Counted from the stretch's first letter, positions 1 through 8,348 are shown. The stretch: 64,000 nt of DNA from Actinomadura macra NBRC 14102 (GCF_001552215.1 NZ_BCQT01000017.1:343864-407863); one strand, 5' to 3'. Notes: generated by a model not told the origin, from the sequence alone. Translations and numbers: made by a program.

Positions 1-353
1 GCGTAGAACGTGGCGATCTGGTTCTGGTCCTGGTCGGTGGTGCACAGGAACCGGGCGGTGTGATGTAGCTCGGACACGTGCACCGAGCCGGTGTCCACCC
101 CGTGCCGGTCGAGCCAGGAGCGATAGTCGGCGAAGTCGTCGCCGACGGAACCGACGAGGATCGAGCCCTTGCCGAGGCTTCCCATCCCGAAGCAGATGTT
201 GGCGGCGATGCCGCCGCGGCGGATCTCCAGCTCGTCCACCAGGAACGACAGCGACACCTGATCGAGTTGATCGGGCAAGAGCTGATCGGTGAACCTTCCG
301 GGGAAGGTCATCAGATGGTCGGTGGCAATGGAGCCAGTCACGGCGATGCGCAC
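1..353 (-). CDS. adoK: PfkB-family carbohydrate/adenosine kinase, C-terminus outside the window
   Basis: About 117 N-terminal codons are visible; the gene runs off the left edge. The GTG start at 353 has a GAGGAG ribosome site about 7-9 bases upstream. The protein opens with RIAVTGSIATDHLM, then RRGGIAANI and GSVGDDFADY, the ribokinase/PfkB N-terminal lid and glycine-rich substrate region. It closely matches my recollection of M. tuberculosis AdoK (Rv2202c), which phosphorylates adenosine. The second half, with the catalytic Asp and anion hole, is not visible, so a general sugar-kinase role cannot be excluded. It lies downstream of the erpA-like gene, as in mycobacteria, with a terminator-like hairpin between them. 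Confidence 0.85.
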   Translation of the reverse strand, partial: MRIAVTGSIATDHLMTFPGRFTDQLLPDQLDQVSLSFLVDELEIRRGGIAANICFGMGSLGKGSILVGSVGDDFADYRSWLDRHGVDTGSVHVSELHHTARFLCTTDQDQNQIATFY

Positions 354-465
354 GGCGTCGCTCTCCTCGTCGTGGTCGTCCGGCTGTTCACCGGCTGTTC
401 AACCCGGAAAAGACTACTTCCCATCGGACCACACGTCGCCGCCGCACGCACCCCGCGACGGCGAA

Positions 466-496
466 GGGCGGCCCGGAACCAGTGTCCGGGCCGCCC
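466..496 (-). terminator. Rho-independent-type hairpin after erpA
   Basis: A perfect 12-bp inverted repeat, GGGCGGCCCGGA (466-477) with TCCGGGCCGCCC (485-496), has a 7-base loop and short A/T runs on both flanks. It lies just past the erpA stop and before the kinase gene on the same strand. It probably ends or attenuates the erpA transcript. Confidence 0.75.
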
Positions 497-519
497 TTTG
501 CGTGACGCTTGAGCCGCGC

Positions 520-882
520 TCAGTTGAACGAGTCGCCACAGGCGCAGGAGCCCGAGGCGTTGGGGTTGTCGATCGTGAACCCCTGCTTCTCGATCGTGTC
601 GACGAAGTCGATGGTGGCGCCGGTCAGGTAGGGGGCACTCATCCGGTCCACCCGGACCGAGAGGCCGCCGAAGTCCTGAATCTGGTCCCCGTCCATCTCC
701 CGCTCGTCGAAGAAGAGCTGGTAAATCAGACCGGAGCAGCCTCCCGGCTGCACGGCGACACGCAGCGCAAGGTCGTCACGGCCCTCCTGCTCGAGCAGGC
801 CCCTGGCCTTCTCGGCGGCGGCGTCGGTGATGATGACGCCCTGCTGCGTGGTCTCCTGCGTCGTCTCGCCTGAAACCGTCAT
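520..882 (-). CDS. erpA: Iron-sulfur cluster insertion protein, ErpA/HesB/IscA A-type carrier
   Basis: A 120-residue A-type Fe-S carrier, the usual length for the family. The three cluster-binding cysteines are present: Cys49 in GGCSG, and Cys113 and Cys115 in SCACGDSF near the C-terminus. It would accept [2Fe-2S] or [4Fe-4S] clusters and pass them to apo-enzymes in the cytosol. The neighbouring divergent gene nadA encodes a [4Fe-4S] enzyme, a plausible client, and lipA in this window is another. The ATG start at 882 is preceded by GGGAGC. The first 14 residues are a Thr/Gln-rich extension before the conserved domain. Confidence 0.93.
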   Translation of the reverse strand: MTVSGETTQETTQQGVIITDAAAEKARGLLEQEGRDDLALRVAVQPGGCSGLIYQLFFDEREMDGDQIQDFGGLSVRVDRMSAPYLTGATIDFVDTIEKQGFTIDNPNASGSCACGDSFN

Positions 883-1074
883 GTGTTCAGCTCCCGGGTC
901 TGCCGCGCCGCGGGTGCGGCGAACTGTCGCTTGTTCCGAGGACGTCGAACGACCTCTCTTTGTTAGGACAACGTACCTCGCTACAGGCCCATTCCGCTTA
1001 TCCGCCCGGTTTAACTCCCCTGGCAGGTGCGGTCTACGTCACACCGCCGGACTCCGCCGGATGTGCCATGATTA

Positions 1075-1090
1075 GTCGTCAAAGCGACGA
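1075..1090. promoter_or_regulatory. Small inverted repeat upstream of nadA
   Basis: TCGTC-AAAGC-GACGA lies 30-45 bases before the nadA start, where a repressor of NAD synthesis could act. The arms are short, and I cannot assign it to a known regulator such as NrtR or NadQ. Confidence 0.3.
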
Positions 1091-1119
1091 TAAGTCCCCG
1101 TCGCAGGAGGGAGACTCCC

Positions 1120-2274
1120 GTGACCACTCCAGTGCGTGATCTTCCGCTGCTGCTGCTCGGCAGCGGCGCCGACCCGGCCAGCGAGCGTGGTGTGGACTGT
1201 CCCGGCGAGCTGCCGCCCGCGTCCGATCCGCTGCTGGTCGAGCGCGCCGCCGCCGCGAAGGCCGCGCTCGGCGACCGGGTGTTCGTCCTCGGCCACCACT
1301 ACCAGCGCGACGAGGTCATCCGCTTCGCCGATGTCACCGGCGACTCGTTCAAGCTCGCCCAGCAGGCGGCGGCGCGGCCCGACGCGCCCTACGTGGTGTT
1401 CTGCGGTGTGCACTTCATGGCGGAGTCGGCCGACATCCTGACCGCCGGCCACCAGCGGGTGATCCTGCCGGACCTCGGCGCGGGCTGCTCGATGGCCGAC
1501 ATGGCGACGTTCGACCAGGTCGAGGAGTGCTGGGACGTCCTGGAGGACGCCGGGATCGCCGATGACGTCGTCCCCGTCACGTACATGAACTCCTCGGCCG
1601 ACATCAAGGGCTTCGTCGGACGGCACGGCGGCGTGGTCTGCACCTCGTCCAATGCCAAGCGCGCCCTGGACTGGGCCTACTCCAAGGGTAGGAAGGTCCT
1701 CTTCCTGCCGGACCAGCACCTCGGCCGCAACACCGCCGTTTTGGAGATGGGGCTTTCCCTGGACGACTGCGTCGTCTACAGCCCGCACCGCCGCGAGGGC
1801 GGGCTGACGCAGCGGCAGCTACAGGACGCCAAGATGATCCTCTGGCGCGGCCACTGCTCGGTGCACGGCCGGTTCAGCAAGGAGTCGGTGGACGACGTCC
1901 GCGCCCGCGTGCCCGGCGTCAACGTGCTCGTCCACCCCGAGTGCCGGCACGAGGTCGTCACCGCCGCGGACCAGATCGGGTCGACCGAGTACATCATCAA
2001 GACGATCGAGGCGGCCGAGCCCGGCTCCTCCTGGGCGGTGGGCACGGAACTGAACCTCGTCCGGCGGCTGGCGGGTGCCCACCCGGACAAGAACGTCATG
2101 TTCCTCGACAAGACCGTCTGCTACTGCTCGACGATGAATCGCATCGACCTGCCGCACCTGGTGTGGTCGCTGGAGTCCCTGGTGCGCGGCGAGGTCGAGA
2201 ACGTCATCCAGGTGGACGAGGAGACCGCCCGCTACGCGCGGGTGGCCCTGGACCAGATGCTCGCCCTGCCGTGA
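1120..2274 (+). CDS. nadA: Quinolinate synthase A
   Basis: A 384-residue quinolinate synthase that condenses iminoaspartate with dihydroxyacetone phosphate to give quinolinate, the precursor of NAD. Family motifs are GHHYQRDEV near residue 58, the cysteine in FCGVHFMAE near 95, HPECRHE near 275 and CYCSTMNRI near 345; the three conserved cysteines bind the oxygen-sensitive [4Fe-4S] cluster. The GTG start at 1120 is fixed by AGGAGG at 1105-1110. nadB and nadC do not follow, so here nadA is separated from its usual partners. The divergent erpA-like gene may supply its cluster. Confidence 0.96.
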   Translation: MTTPVRDLPLLLLGSGADPASERGVDCPGELPPASDPLLVERAAAAKAALGDRVFVLGHHYQRDEVIRFADVTGDSFKLAQQAAARPDAPYVVFCGVHFMAESADILTAGHQRVILPDLGAGCSMADMATFDQVEECWDVLEDAGIADDVVPVTYMNSSADIKGFVGRHGGVVCTSSNAKRALDWAYSKGRKVLFLPDQHLGRNTAVLEMGLSLDDCVVYSPHRREGGLTQRQLQDAKMILWRGHCSVHGRFSKESVDDVRARVPGVNVLVHPECRHEVVTAADQIGSTEYIIKTIEAAEPGSSWAVGTELNLVRRLAGAHPDKNVMFLDKTVCYCSTMNRIDLPHLVWSLESLVRGEVENVIQVDEETARYARVALDQMLALP

Positions 2275-2287
2275 GCTTCTGGGCGGT

Positions 2288-2899
2288 TCACAGGCCGGGG
2301 ACATCCCACAGGGGGAACCAGCGGGCCGTGTCCTGCTCGACGGGCAGTTCATCGGTGAGGGAGTCGCAGGCACGCCTCTCCAAGGCGTTGTCGCGGCGCC
2401 CCCGATCCCCCGGCCCCTGGGACGCGCTGGGCGCGAAGGGGTAGAACGTCCCGCGTCCGTGCAGGTGGACGAGGAACAGCCGCCGGGAGGAGTCGCCCTG
2501 GCGGAAGCACACCACCGTGCACAGCAGGTAAGGGCCGTATCCTGCGGCGGCCAAGGTGGCGTTGACCAGGTGCAGGTCGCTCACGAGCCGGTCGAGAGCC
2601 CCGGATGGGCGGATGACGTGCGCCCATCCCCAGCCGTGGGGGCCTCGGCTCGTCCCGGTTTCGCGGGTCTGGTTCCCGGCGCTGGAGAGTCCGAGCAGCC
2701 GGGCCGCCTCGCGCTGCGCCCGCCCGAACGCGCCGAACGGGCCGCCCTCCACGAGACGGTGGCAGACGGCGCCGCCGCCGGTGGCGGTGAAGCCGGTCGC
2801 GGCGTCCAGGGCCGCCGCGGCGGCGGGCAGGGCGAACAGCCCGTCCAGGTCGGGCGCGGCGGGCGCGGGACGGCCGAGCAGGCCGTCCAGGAGGCCCAC
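2288..2899 (-). CDS. PspAB-like protein, second (divergent) copy
   Basis: 203 residues. It is paralogous to the PspAB-type protein at 3910-4479: both begin with a GLLDxLLGR segment, share a FALxxAAxxLxAATGF block and end with RWFPxWxxPGL. I chose the GTG at 2899 because it aligns with the ATG of the paralogue and sits 4 bases after the stop of htpX copy 2, implying translational coupling. This copy carries extra low-complexity residues in the middle. PspAB proteins accompany PspA in actinobacteria; their biochemical role is not established. It is convergent with nadA, 13 bases away. Confidence 0.82.
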   Translation of the reverse strand: MGLLDGLLGRPAPAAPDLDGLFALPAAAAALDAATGFTATGGGAVCHRLVEGGPFGAFGRAQREAARLLGLSSAGNQTRETGTSRGPHGWGWAHVIRPSGALDRLVSDLHLVNATLAAAGYGPYLLCTVVCFRQGDSSRRLFLVHLHGRGTFYPFAPSASQGPGDRGRRDNALERRACDSLTDELPVEQDTARWFPLWDVPGL

Positions 2900-2903
2900 C
2901 GCC

Positions 2904-3818
2904 TCAGCCCCCGCTCGCGAGCCGACGGGAGATCGCGGTGAGCCGCTCCGTGCGCCGCGCCAGCGTCGGGTGGGTGGACAGCAGCCCGGCGGCGCCCTCA
3001 CCGCGCGCCGCCGCCACACAGAGGGCCCGCACGGGGCGCAGCGCGCGCAGATCGTCCCGGGACGCGTCCCGCAGGCCGTCGTCGACCTTGCCGAGGGCCG
3101 AGGCGAGGTCGGCGGGACGGCCGGTCAGCAGCGCCCCCGTCGAGTCGGCGCACAGCTCCCGGTGCCGGGACAGGGCGAGCCCCACCAGCGTCCCCGCGCC
3201 GTGCAGCAGGGCCGCCGCCGCCGCGACCGGCAGCAGGACGAGCCCGCCGGTCCACACGACCCCGGCCATGGTGCCCTGCCCGCCCCCGCGGAACAGGTCC
3301 GTCCACCAGCCGAGGAAAAGGCCGGCGACCAGGGCCGGAAAGGAGGCGACGGCCGTGACGAGCACGTCCCGGTTGGCCACGTGCGCGGTCTCGTGGGCGA
3401 GCACCGCGGCGACCTCCGCCGGTTCCAGGCGGTCGCGCAGCCCGTCGGTGACGCACACCACCGCCGAGCCGGGCCCCGACCCGGCGGCGAAGGCGTTCGG
3501 GATGTCGAGCGCGGAGACGGCCAGGCGCGGCTTCGGCAACCCCGAGGACATGCAGAGCCGGTCCAGGACGGCGTGCAGCTCCGGTTCCTCGCTCGGGTCG
3601 ACGAGGCGCGCGTCCATCGCGTACAGCGCCAGCCGGTCCGCCCACCGGGACGACGCCACCGCGAGGGCGACGGCGACGGCCGCCGCGGCGGTGCCCCACA
3701 CCGGACCCGCGAGGAACGCGGGCAGCACCGCCGCCGCGTAGACGAGGGTGACGAGGGTCATCGTGGCGAGCATCCGCCAGGTCAGCCCGGAGTCGGGCGC
3801 GTCGCGCGTGGGCCCCAT
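2904..3818 (-). CDS. M48-family zinc metalloprotease, HtpX-like, second copy
   Basis: 304 residues: two N-terminal membrane segments (about 17-56), the zinc motif HETAH at 142-146, two further membrane segments, and the downstream zinc-ligand region RELCAD. It is therefore probably an active membrane M48 protease facing the cytosol. It is a paralogue of the HtpX at 4479-5396, which has the canonical HEMAH. ATG at 3818 is exactly 6 bases after TAACGT, a leaderless-type -10 box, so this copy and the following pspAB copy form a separate unit. Its alanine content is higher than that of the paralogue. Confidence 0.87.
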   Translation of the reverse strand: MGPTRDAPDSGLTWRMLATMTLVTLVYAAAVLPAFLAGPVWGTAAAAVAVALAVASSRWADRLALYAMDARLVDPSEEPELHAVLDRLCMSSGLPKPRLAVSALDIPNAFAAGSGPGSAVVCVTDGLRDRLEPAEVAAVLAHETAHVANRDVLVTAVASFPALVAGLFLGWWTDLFRGGGQGTMAGVVWTGGLVLLPVAAAAALLHGAGTLVGLALSRHRELCADSTGALLTGRPADLASALGKVDDGLRDASRDDLRALRPVRALCVAAARGEGAAGLLSTHPTLARRTERLTAISRRLASGG

Positions 3819-3824
3819 GATCCG

Positions 3825-3830
3825 ACGTTA
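3825..3830 (-). promoter_or_regulatory. Leaderless -10 box of the duplicated htpX-pspAB unit
   Basis: TAACGT followed by 6 bases and the ATG at 3818. It separates the duplicated protease pair from the main psp operon. Confidence 0.5.
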
Positions 3831-3909
3831 GGGCGGTCGCTCGGGACGATCAGCGTCGCATGACACAGAAGAACTCGACAGGGGGGCGAACAGGCCGGTC
3901 AGGGGCCGG

Positions 3910-4479
3910 TCAGAGGCCCGGCGCGCCCCAGACGGGGAACCAGCGGCCGAGGTCGTCCTCGAACGGCAGGTCGGCACCGACGGCGCCGCGCACCTGGAGT
4001 TCCAGCGCGTTGTCGCGCTTGTCGCCGGGCAGCGGAGCGAACGGGTAGAAGGTGCCGCGCTTGTAGAGGTAGACCAGCGCGAGCCGCTGCCCGTCGGGGC
4101 CGGTGAAACCGGCCAGCGAGCACAGCAGATGCGGCCCGAAACCGCCGGACTCCAGTGTCGCGTTCACCGCGTGCAGGTCGGTGACCAGATCGGGCAACTG
4201 CTCGGGCGGATGTTCTGCGAGCAGCCAGGTGTAGCCGTAGGAGTCGGTGCTGATCTTGACCTTGGGGCCCTCGTCGGCGTCCAGCAGTTCCTGGACGTCG
4301 CGCTGGAGCCGCGCGAACGCGCCCCCCTCGGCGGCGCGAAAGCACACCGAGCCGAGCCCGGTGGGCGTGAATCCGGTCGCCGCCTCCAGCGTGATCGCGG
4401 CGGTGGACAGCGCGAACAGCCGGTCGAGATCGGGTTTGACCGGCTTGGACCGGCCGAGCAGCGTGTCCAGAAATCCCAT
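3910..4479 (-). CDS. pspAB: PspA-associated protein PspAB
   Basis: 189 residues, matching the actinobacterial PspAB family that is found with PspA and HtpX. The ATG at 4479 overlaps the htpX stop in a TGATG arrangement, so it is translated by coupling. There is no signal peptide or membrane segment. Visible landmarks are MGFLDTLLGR at the N-terminus and RWFPVWGAPGL at the C-terminus. It probably acts with the protease or with PspA in the envelope-stress response; a molecular activity is not known. It is the last gene of the main operon; the next gene on this strand has its own promoter. Confidence 0.88.
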   Translation of the reverse strand: MGFLDTLLGRSKPVKPDLDRLFALSTAAITLEAATGFTPTGLGSVCFRAAEGGAFARLQRDVQELLDADEGPKVKISTDSYGYTWLLAEHPPEQLPDLVTDLHAVNATLESGGFGPHLLCSLAGFTGPDGQRLALVYLYKRGTFYPFAPLPGDKRDNALELQVRGAVGADLPFEDDLGRWFPVWGAPGL

Positions 4480-5396
4480 CAGGCTCCCCTACTGAGCTGG
4501 TCGGAGATCGCCGAGAGCTGCGCGAGCCGCCGGTCCAGCGGCGGGTGGGTGGAGAACAGCGAGGAGATGCTGAAGCCCTTGCCGAACGCCGGGGTGAAGA
4601 AGAAGGCGTTGAACGCCTGGGCGGAACGCAGGTCGTTGGTGGGGATCCGTGCGATCTCGCCGGAGACCTTCGTCAGCGCGCTGGCCAGCGCGGACGGGCG
4701 GCCGGTGAGCAGCGCGGCGGCCCGGTCGGCCGACAGTTCCCGGTAGCGCGACAGCGCCCGGGTGAGCAGGAAGCTGATCGCGTACGCGACGGCGCTCACC
4801 GCGACCACCGCGAGCAGGACGAGCCCGGTGTTCTGGTCGCCGTCCCGGCGGTTGAAGCCGCCCCACAGGCCCCACTGCAGACCGAACCGGGTGATCAGGC
4901 CGGCGCAGATGCCAAGGAACGAGGCGATCGTCATGACCGCGACGTCCTTGTGCGCGACGTGGGCCATCTCGTGCGCGAGCACGCCCTCCAGTTCGACCGG
5001 GTCGAGCCGGCGCAGCAGCCCGGTCGTGACGCAGACGACGGCCTTCTTCTGGTTGCGGCCGGTGGCGAACGCGTTGGGCAGGTCGGTGTCGGCTATCGCG
5101 ACCCTCGGCTTCGGCGCATCCGACATGGCGCAGATGCGGTCGATGACGCCGTGCAGCTCGGGCGCTTCCTCTACGGACACCTCCCGGCCGTGCATGGCGA
5201 ACATGGTCAGCCGGTCGGAGAAGAAGTACTGGGCGAGCAGGAACAGCACCGCGACACCCAGCGCGATCACACCGAACTTCGGCGCGACGACGAAGAACGC
5301 CGACACGAAGACGACGTAGACCAGCCCCAGCAGGAACATGGTCACGAGCATGCGTGACGTCAGCCCTCGGTCGGAGGCGTAACGCGTCTGGGCCAT
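4479..5396 (-). CDS. htpX: M48 zinc metalloprotease HtpX
   Basis: 305 residues from the ATG at 5396, chosen because MAQTRYASDRGLT aligns with the start of the paralogue at 2904-3818; an in-frame ATG at 5420 would add 8 residues. It has the hydrophobic N-terminal pair, the HEMAH zinc site, a middle transmembrane pair and RELSAD with the third ligand. HtpX proteases degrade misfolded membrane proteins. Located in pspA-pspAA-htpX-pspAB, it fits membrane quality control during envelope stress. About 110 bases separate it from pspAA, so a processing or secondary promoter site is possible there. Confidence 0.92.
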   Translation of the reverse strand: MAQTRYASDRGLTSRMLVTMFLLGLVYVVFVSAFFVVAPKFGVIALGVAVLFLLAQYFFSDRLTMFAMHGREVSVEEAPELHGVIDRICAMSDAPKPRVAIADTDLPNAFATGRNQKKAVVCVTTGLLRRLDPVELEGVLAHEMAHVAHKDVAVMTIASFLGICAGLITRFGLQWGLWGGFNRRDGDQNTGLVLLAVVAVSAVAYAISFLLTRALSRYRELSADRAAALLTGRPSALASALTKVSGEIARIPTNDLRSAQAFNAFFFTPAFGKGFSISSLFSTHPPLDRRLAQLSAISDQLSRGA

Positions 5397-5507
5397 TCCG
5401 AATCCCCCAGTTCTCCCCATTCACTTTGTAGGAACGCACGAGACCCGGGTTTTGTGCCTGAACCGGCGGTGGAGCGGTCCCACGACCGGCCGGCGACGGT
5501 CCCCCCG

Positions 5508-5786
5508 CTAGTCGGGGATCAGCCCCTCGTCGCCCAGCATCGAGCGGACCTCGTCGATGTGCGCGTCCGCCGGGGGGAGGATCAGCTCGGACGGCGCCAG
5601 GCTGTCGGCCGGCAGGGGGGTGCCCACCTTCCGGACGTTGTCCAGCAGCGCGTGCAGCGCGGAGCGGAAGGCCGCCTCGTCGCCGGACTCGATCGCCGAC
5701 TCCAGTTCGGCGTCGAGCGTGTTCAGCGCGGACAGGTCGTCGGCCGCCACGTCCAGCTGGCCCTCGCCCATCAGGCGGACGATCAC
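5508..5786 (-). CDS. pspAA: PspA-associated protein PspAA
   Basis: 92 residues from a GTG at 5786 that overlaps the pspA stop by four bases (GTGA). This start matches the conserved family beginning IVRLMGEGQ; an upstream ATG in frame would lie inside pspA and is unlikely. It is a small acidic soluble protein, typical of PspAA in actinobacteria, thought to partner PspA. Translational coupling to pspA suggests production in a fixed ratio. Confidence 0.9.
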   Translation of the reverse strand: MIVRLMGEGQLDVAADDLSALNTLDAELESAIESGDEAAFRSALHALLDNVRKVGTPLPADSLAPSELILPPADAHIDEVRSMLGDEGLIPD

Positions 5787-6592
5787 TGGGCACCCCCCGG
5801 CTTCTGCGGCCACGGGGCCTGCTGCGGGGTGTCGTGCGGCTGCTGCTGGGACTGCGCGGTGGGCGACCCCTGGTTCAGCTCCTTGGGCGCGGGGCCCTGG
5901 CCCAGTTCGGCCTTGAGCCGCTCCAGCTCCAGGTCGACACCCGGCCCGGAACCCATCCGGTCGAGCTCGGCCTGGATGTCGTCCTTGGGTCCGGAGAAGT
6001 CCTCCAGGGCGCCGGACGCCAGCAGCTCGTCGATCGCCCCGGCGCGGGCCTTCATCGTCTCGGTCTTCTCCTCGGCGCGCTGGATCGCCAGACCCACGTC
6101 GCCCATCTCTTCGGAGATGCCGGAGAACGCCTCGTTGATCTTCGTCTGCGCCTCGGCGGCGGTGTAGGTCGCCTTGATCGTCTCCTTGCGGGTGCGGAAC
6201 GAGTCGACCTTGGTCTGCAGCCGCTGGGAGGCGAGCGTGAGCTTCTCCTCCTCGCCCTGGAGCTGCTGGTACTGCGCGCGCAGGTCGTTCAGCTGGCTGT
6301 CCAGCCCGGAACGGCGGGTGAGCGCCTCGCGGGCGAGGTCCTCGCGGCCCACCTGCAACGCCTTCTTGCCCTGTTCGGTCAGCTTGTTCTGCTGGCCCTC
6401 AAGCTGGTTGATCTGCAGCTCAAGACGCTTGCGCGAGGTGGCGACGTCGGCGACCCCCCGACGGACCTTCTGCAGCATCTCCAGCTGGCGCTGGTAGGAG
6501 TAATCGAGCGTCTCGCGAGGATCCTCCATCCGGTCCAGGGCTTTGTTCGCCTTGGACTTGAAGATCATCGACATTCGCTTCATCACGCTCAT
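5783..6592 (-). CDS. pspA: PspA/IM30 (Vipp1-like) membrane-stress protein
   Basis: 269 residues from the ATG at 6592 (MSVMKRMSMIFKSKANKAL), the conserved start of the family; a GTG at 6631 would add 13 basic residues. The N-terminal amphipathic helix is followed by long charged coiled-coil segments (about 25-215), with DPRETLDYSY and QINQLEGQ typical of actinobacterial PspA. The C-terminal 40 residues are Pro/Gln-rich and not part of the ESCRT-III-like core. PspA binds damaged membrane and preserves proton-motive force. It is the first gene of the operon. Confidence 0.93.
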   Translation of the reverse strand: MSVMKRMSMIFKSKANKALDRMEDPRETLDYSYQRQLEMLQKVRRGVADVATSRKRLELQINQLEGQQNKLTEQGKKALQVGREDLAREALTRRSGLDSQLNDLRAQYQQLQGEEEKLTLASQRLQTKVDSFRTRKETIKATYTAAEAQTKINEAFSGISEEMGDVGLAIQRAEEKTETMKARAGAIDELLASGALEDFSGPKDDIQAELDRMGSGPGVDLELERLKAELGQGPAPKELNQGSPTAQSQQQPHDTPQQAPWPQKPGGAQ

Positions 6593-6673
6593 CGCGCGGC
6601 GCCGGTCCCTTCGTGCTGTCGCCTCAGTCACAAACTGGGCTCAATGACCACTGCTGGGGTTCTTATCACCCTA

Positions 6674-6685
6674 CGCGTTAACGCG
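6674..6685. promoter_or_regulatory. Perfect 12-bp palindrome in the pspA/DUF3043 divergent region
   Basis: CGCGTTAACGCG is a perfect palindrome between the two divergent genes, about 90 bases before the pspA ATG. A TAGGGT box on the minus strand lies next to it. The form CGC-N6-GCG somewhat resembles sites of the stress regulator ClgR, known from psp control in mycobacteria, but the match is too short to assign. Confidence 0.35.
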
Positions 6686-6712
6686 CGAGGCAGCCACGAT
6701 GTTCGCAGCCGG

Positions 6713-6718
6713 TAGGCT
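6713..6718 (+). promoter_or_regulatory. Leaderless -10 box for the DUF3043 gene
   Basis: TAGGCT is followed by six bases and the GTG at 6725, with no ribosome site, so the transcript probably begins at the start codon. Confidence 0.55.
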
Positions 6719-6724
6719 GAGCCC

Positions 6725-7300
6725 GTGTTCAAGCGTCGTACCCCGGAAGCCCCGGCGAATCCTCCTCAGGTAGTAAAGCCGGGAGGAAAGGGCCGCCCCA
6801 CGCCGAAGCGCAGTGAGGCCGAGAAGCGCCGTCGTCAGCCCATCACCGCCCCCGCCTCCCGCAAGGAGGCATACAAGAAGGTCAGGGCGAAGCAGGCCGA
6901 CGAGCGTGTCCGAGCCCGCGCGGGCATGGCCAAGGGCGAGGAGAAGTACCTGCTCAAGCGGGACAAGGGCCCCGTCCGCAGGCTCGCCCGCAACTACGTG
7001 GACGCACGCCGCACCTTCGGCTCGTACCTCATGTACGCGCTGTTCGCGATCGTGATCCTCAGCCTGATGCCGATCCCCGCCGCGCGGCTGTTGGGGCTGT
7101 TCGCCCCGCCGGTGGTGCTGCTGATCGTGCTCGCCGAGGGCGTGTTCCTGAGCCGGGGCATCAAGAGGCTCGCTGCGGAACGCCACCCGGATGAGGACAC
7201 CCGGGGCGTCGGGCTGTACGCCGCCATGCGCGCCATGCAGATCCGCCGGCTGCGGATGCCGGCCCCGATGGTCAAGCCGGGCGAGAAGGACAAGGTCTGA
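6725..7300 (+). CDS. DUF3043 membrane protein
   Basis: 191 residues, the usual actinobacterial DUF3043 size. The first 95 residues are very basic (many Lys and Arg, with an SEAEKRRRQP segment), followed by two adjacent hydrophobic helices (about 100-120 and 123-143) and a basic C-terminal tail ending MPAPMVKPGE. The predicted topology is both ends in the cytosol. Function is unknown. It starts with GTG 6 bases after TAGGCT, so the mRNA is probably leaderless. Confidence 0.87.
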   Translation: MFKRRTPEAPANPPQVVKPGGKGRPTPKRSEAEKRRRQPITAPASRKEAYKKVRAKQADERVRARAGMAKGEEKYLLKRDKGPVRRLARNYVDARRTFGSYLMYALFAIVILSLMPIPAARLLGLFAPPVVLLIVLAEGVFLSRGIKRLAAERHPDEDTRGVGLYAAMRAMQIRRLRMPAPMVKPGEKDKV

Positions 7301-7326
7301 CCGGACTGTCCCGATCCACGTCCGGC

Positions 7327-7332
7327 TAGGGT
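7327..7332 (+). promoter_or_regulatory. -10 box for the aldo/keto reductase gene
   Basis: TAGGGT stands 8 bases before the ATG at 7341; there is no Shine-Dalgarno sequence in between. Confidence 0.45.
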
Positions 7333-7340
7333 TCGTGACC

Positions 7341-8342
7341 ATGGAGTTCCGATACTTGGGCCGGAGCGGTCTGAAGATCAGCGAGATCGCGTACGGCAAC
7401 TGGCTCACCCACGGCTCCCAGGTCGAGGAGGACGCCGCGCGCGCCTGCGTGCGGGCGGCCCTCGACGAGGGGATCACCACCTTCGACACGGCGGACGTGT
7501 ACGCCGGCACGCGCGCCGAGGAGGTCCTGGGGCGCGCGCTCAAGGGGCAGCGCCGTGCGGGGCTGGAGATCTTCACGAAGGTCTTCTGGCCCACCGGCCC
7601 CGGCCAGAACGACCGGGGCCTGTCCCGCAAGCACATCATCGAGTCGATCGACGGCTCGCTCCGCCGGCTCGGCACCGACTACATCGACCTGTACCAGGCG
7701 CACCGGTTCGACCACGAGACGCCGCTGGAGGAGACCCTCAAGGCGTTCGACGACCTCGTCCGGCAGGGCAAGGTGCTCTACATCGGCGTCTCGGAGTGGC
7801 GCGCCGAGGAGATCGAACGCGCTCTGAAGATCGCGGACGAGATGGGCCTGGACCGGATCATCTCCAGCCAACCGCAGTACTCGATGCTGTGGCGGGTCAT
7901 CGAGGAGGAGGTCGTCCCGCTGTCCGAGCGCGAGGGGATCGGGCAGATCGTCTGGTCGCCGATCGCGCAGGGCGTGCTCACCGGCAAGTACAAGCCGGGG
8001 CAGCCGCTGCCGGAGGGGTCGCGCGCCACCGACGACAAGGGCGGCGCCGACATGATCAGGCGCTACCTGAACGACGACGTGCTGACTCGCGTGCAGAACC
8101 TGCGACCCATCGCCGACGACCTCGGGCTGTCGATGGCGCAGCTCGCCATCGCCTGGACGCTGCAGAACCCGAACGTGTCGGCGGCGATCGTCGGGGCGTC
8201 ACGTCCTGAGCAGGTGGCCGACAACGTGAAGGCCGCCGGGGTCAAGCTGGACGCCGACGTGCTGAAGCGCATCGACGAGGTGCTCGGCGACGCGGTCGTC
8301 CGCGACCCGTCGAAGACGGTCAGCCCGAGCTCGCGCCCCTGA
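7341..8342 (+). CDS. Aldo/keto reductase, Kv-beta-like subgroup
   Basis: 333 residues, starting MEFRYLGRSGLKISEI. It is an NADP-dependent (beta/alpha)8 reductase. The catalytic tetrad is visible: Asp and Tyr in FDTADVYAG, Lys in IFTKVFW and His in YQAHRFD. The cofactor loop GASRPEQ is near the C-terminus. The length and sequence type resemble voltage-gated potassium channel beta subunits and YghZ-like AKRs; the physiological substrate cannot be told from the sequence. A 13-bp terminator hairpin follows at once. Confidence 0.9.
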   Translation: MEFRYLGRSGLKISEIAYGNWLTHGSQVEEDAARACVRAALDEGITTFDTADVYAGTRAEEVLGRALKGQRRAGLEIFTKVFWPTGPGQNDRGLSRKHIIESIDGSLRRLGTDYIDLYQAHRFDHETPLEETLKAFDDLVRQGKVLYIGVSEWRAEEIERALKIADEMGLDRIISSQPQYSMLWRVIEEEVVPLSEREGIGQIVWSPIAQGVLTGKYKPGQPLPEGSRATDDKGGADMIRRYLNDDVLTRVQNLRPIADDLGLSMAQLAIAWTLQNPNVSAAIVGASRPEQVADNVKAAGVKLDADVLKRIDEVLGDAVVRDPSKTVSPSSRP

Positions 8343-8348
8343 ACATGA

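Noticed and set aside
5397..5420. The longer htpX start at 5420
   Set aside because: The extra residues are not shared by the paralogue, and the ATG at 5396 aligns with the paralogue's start.
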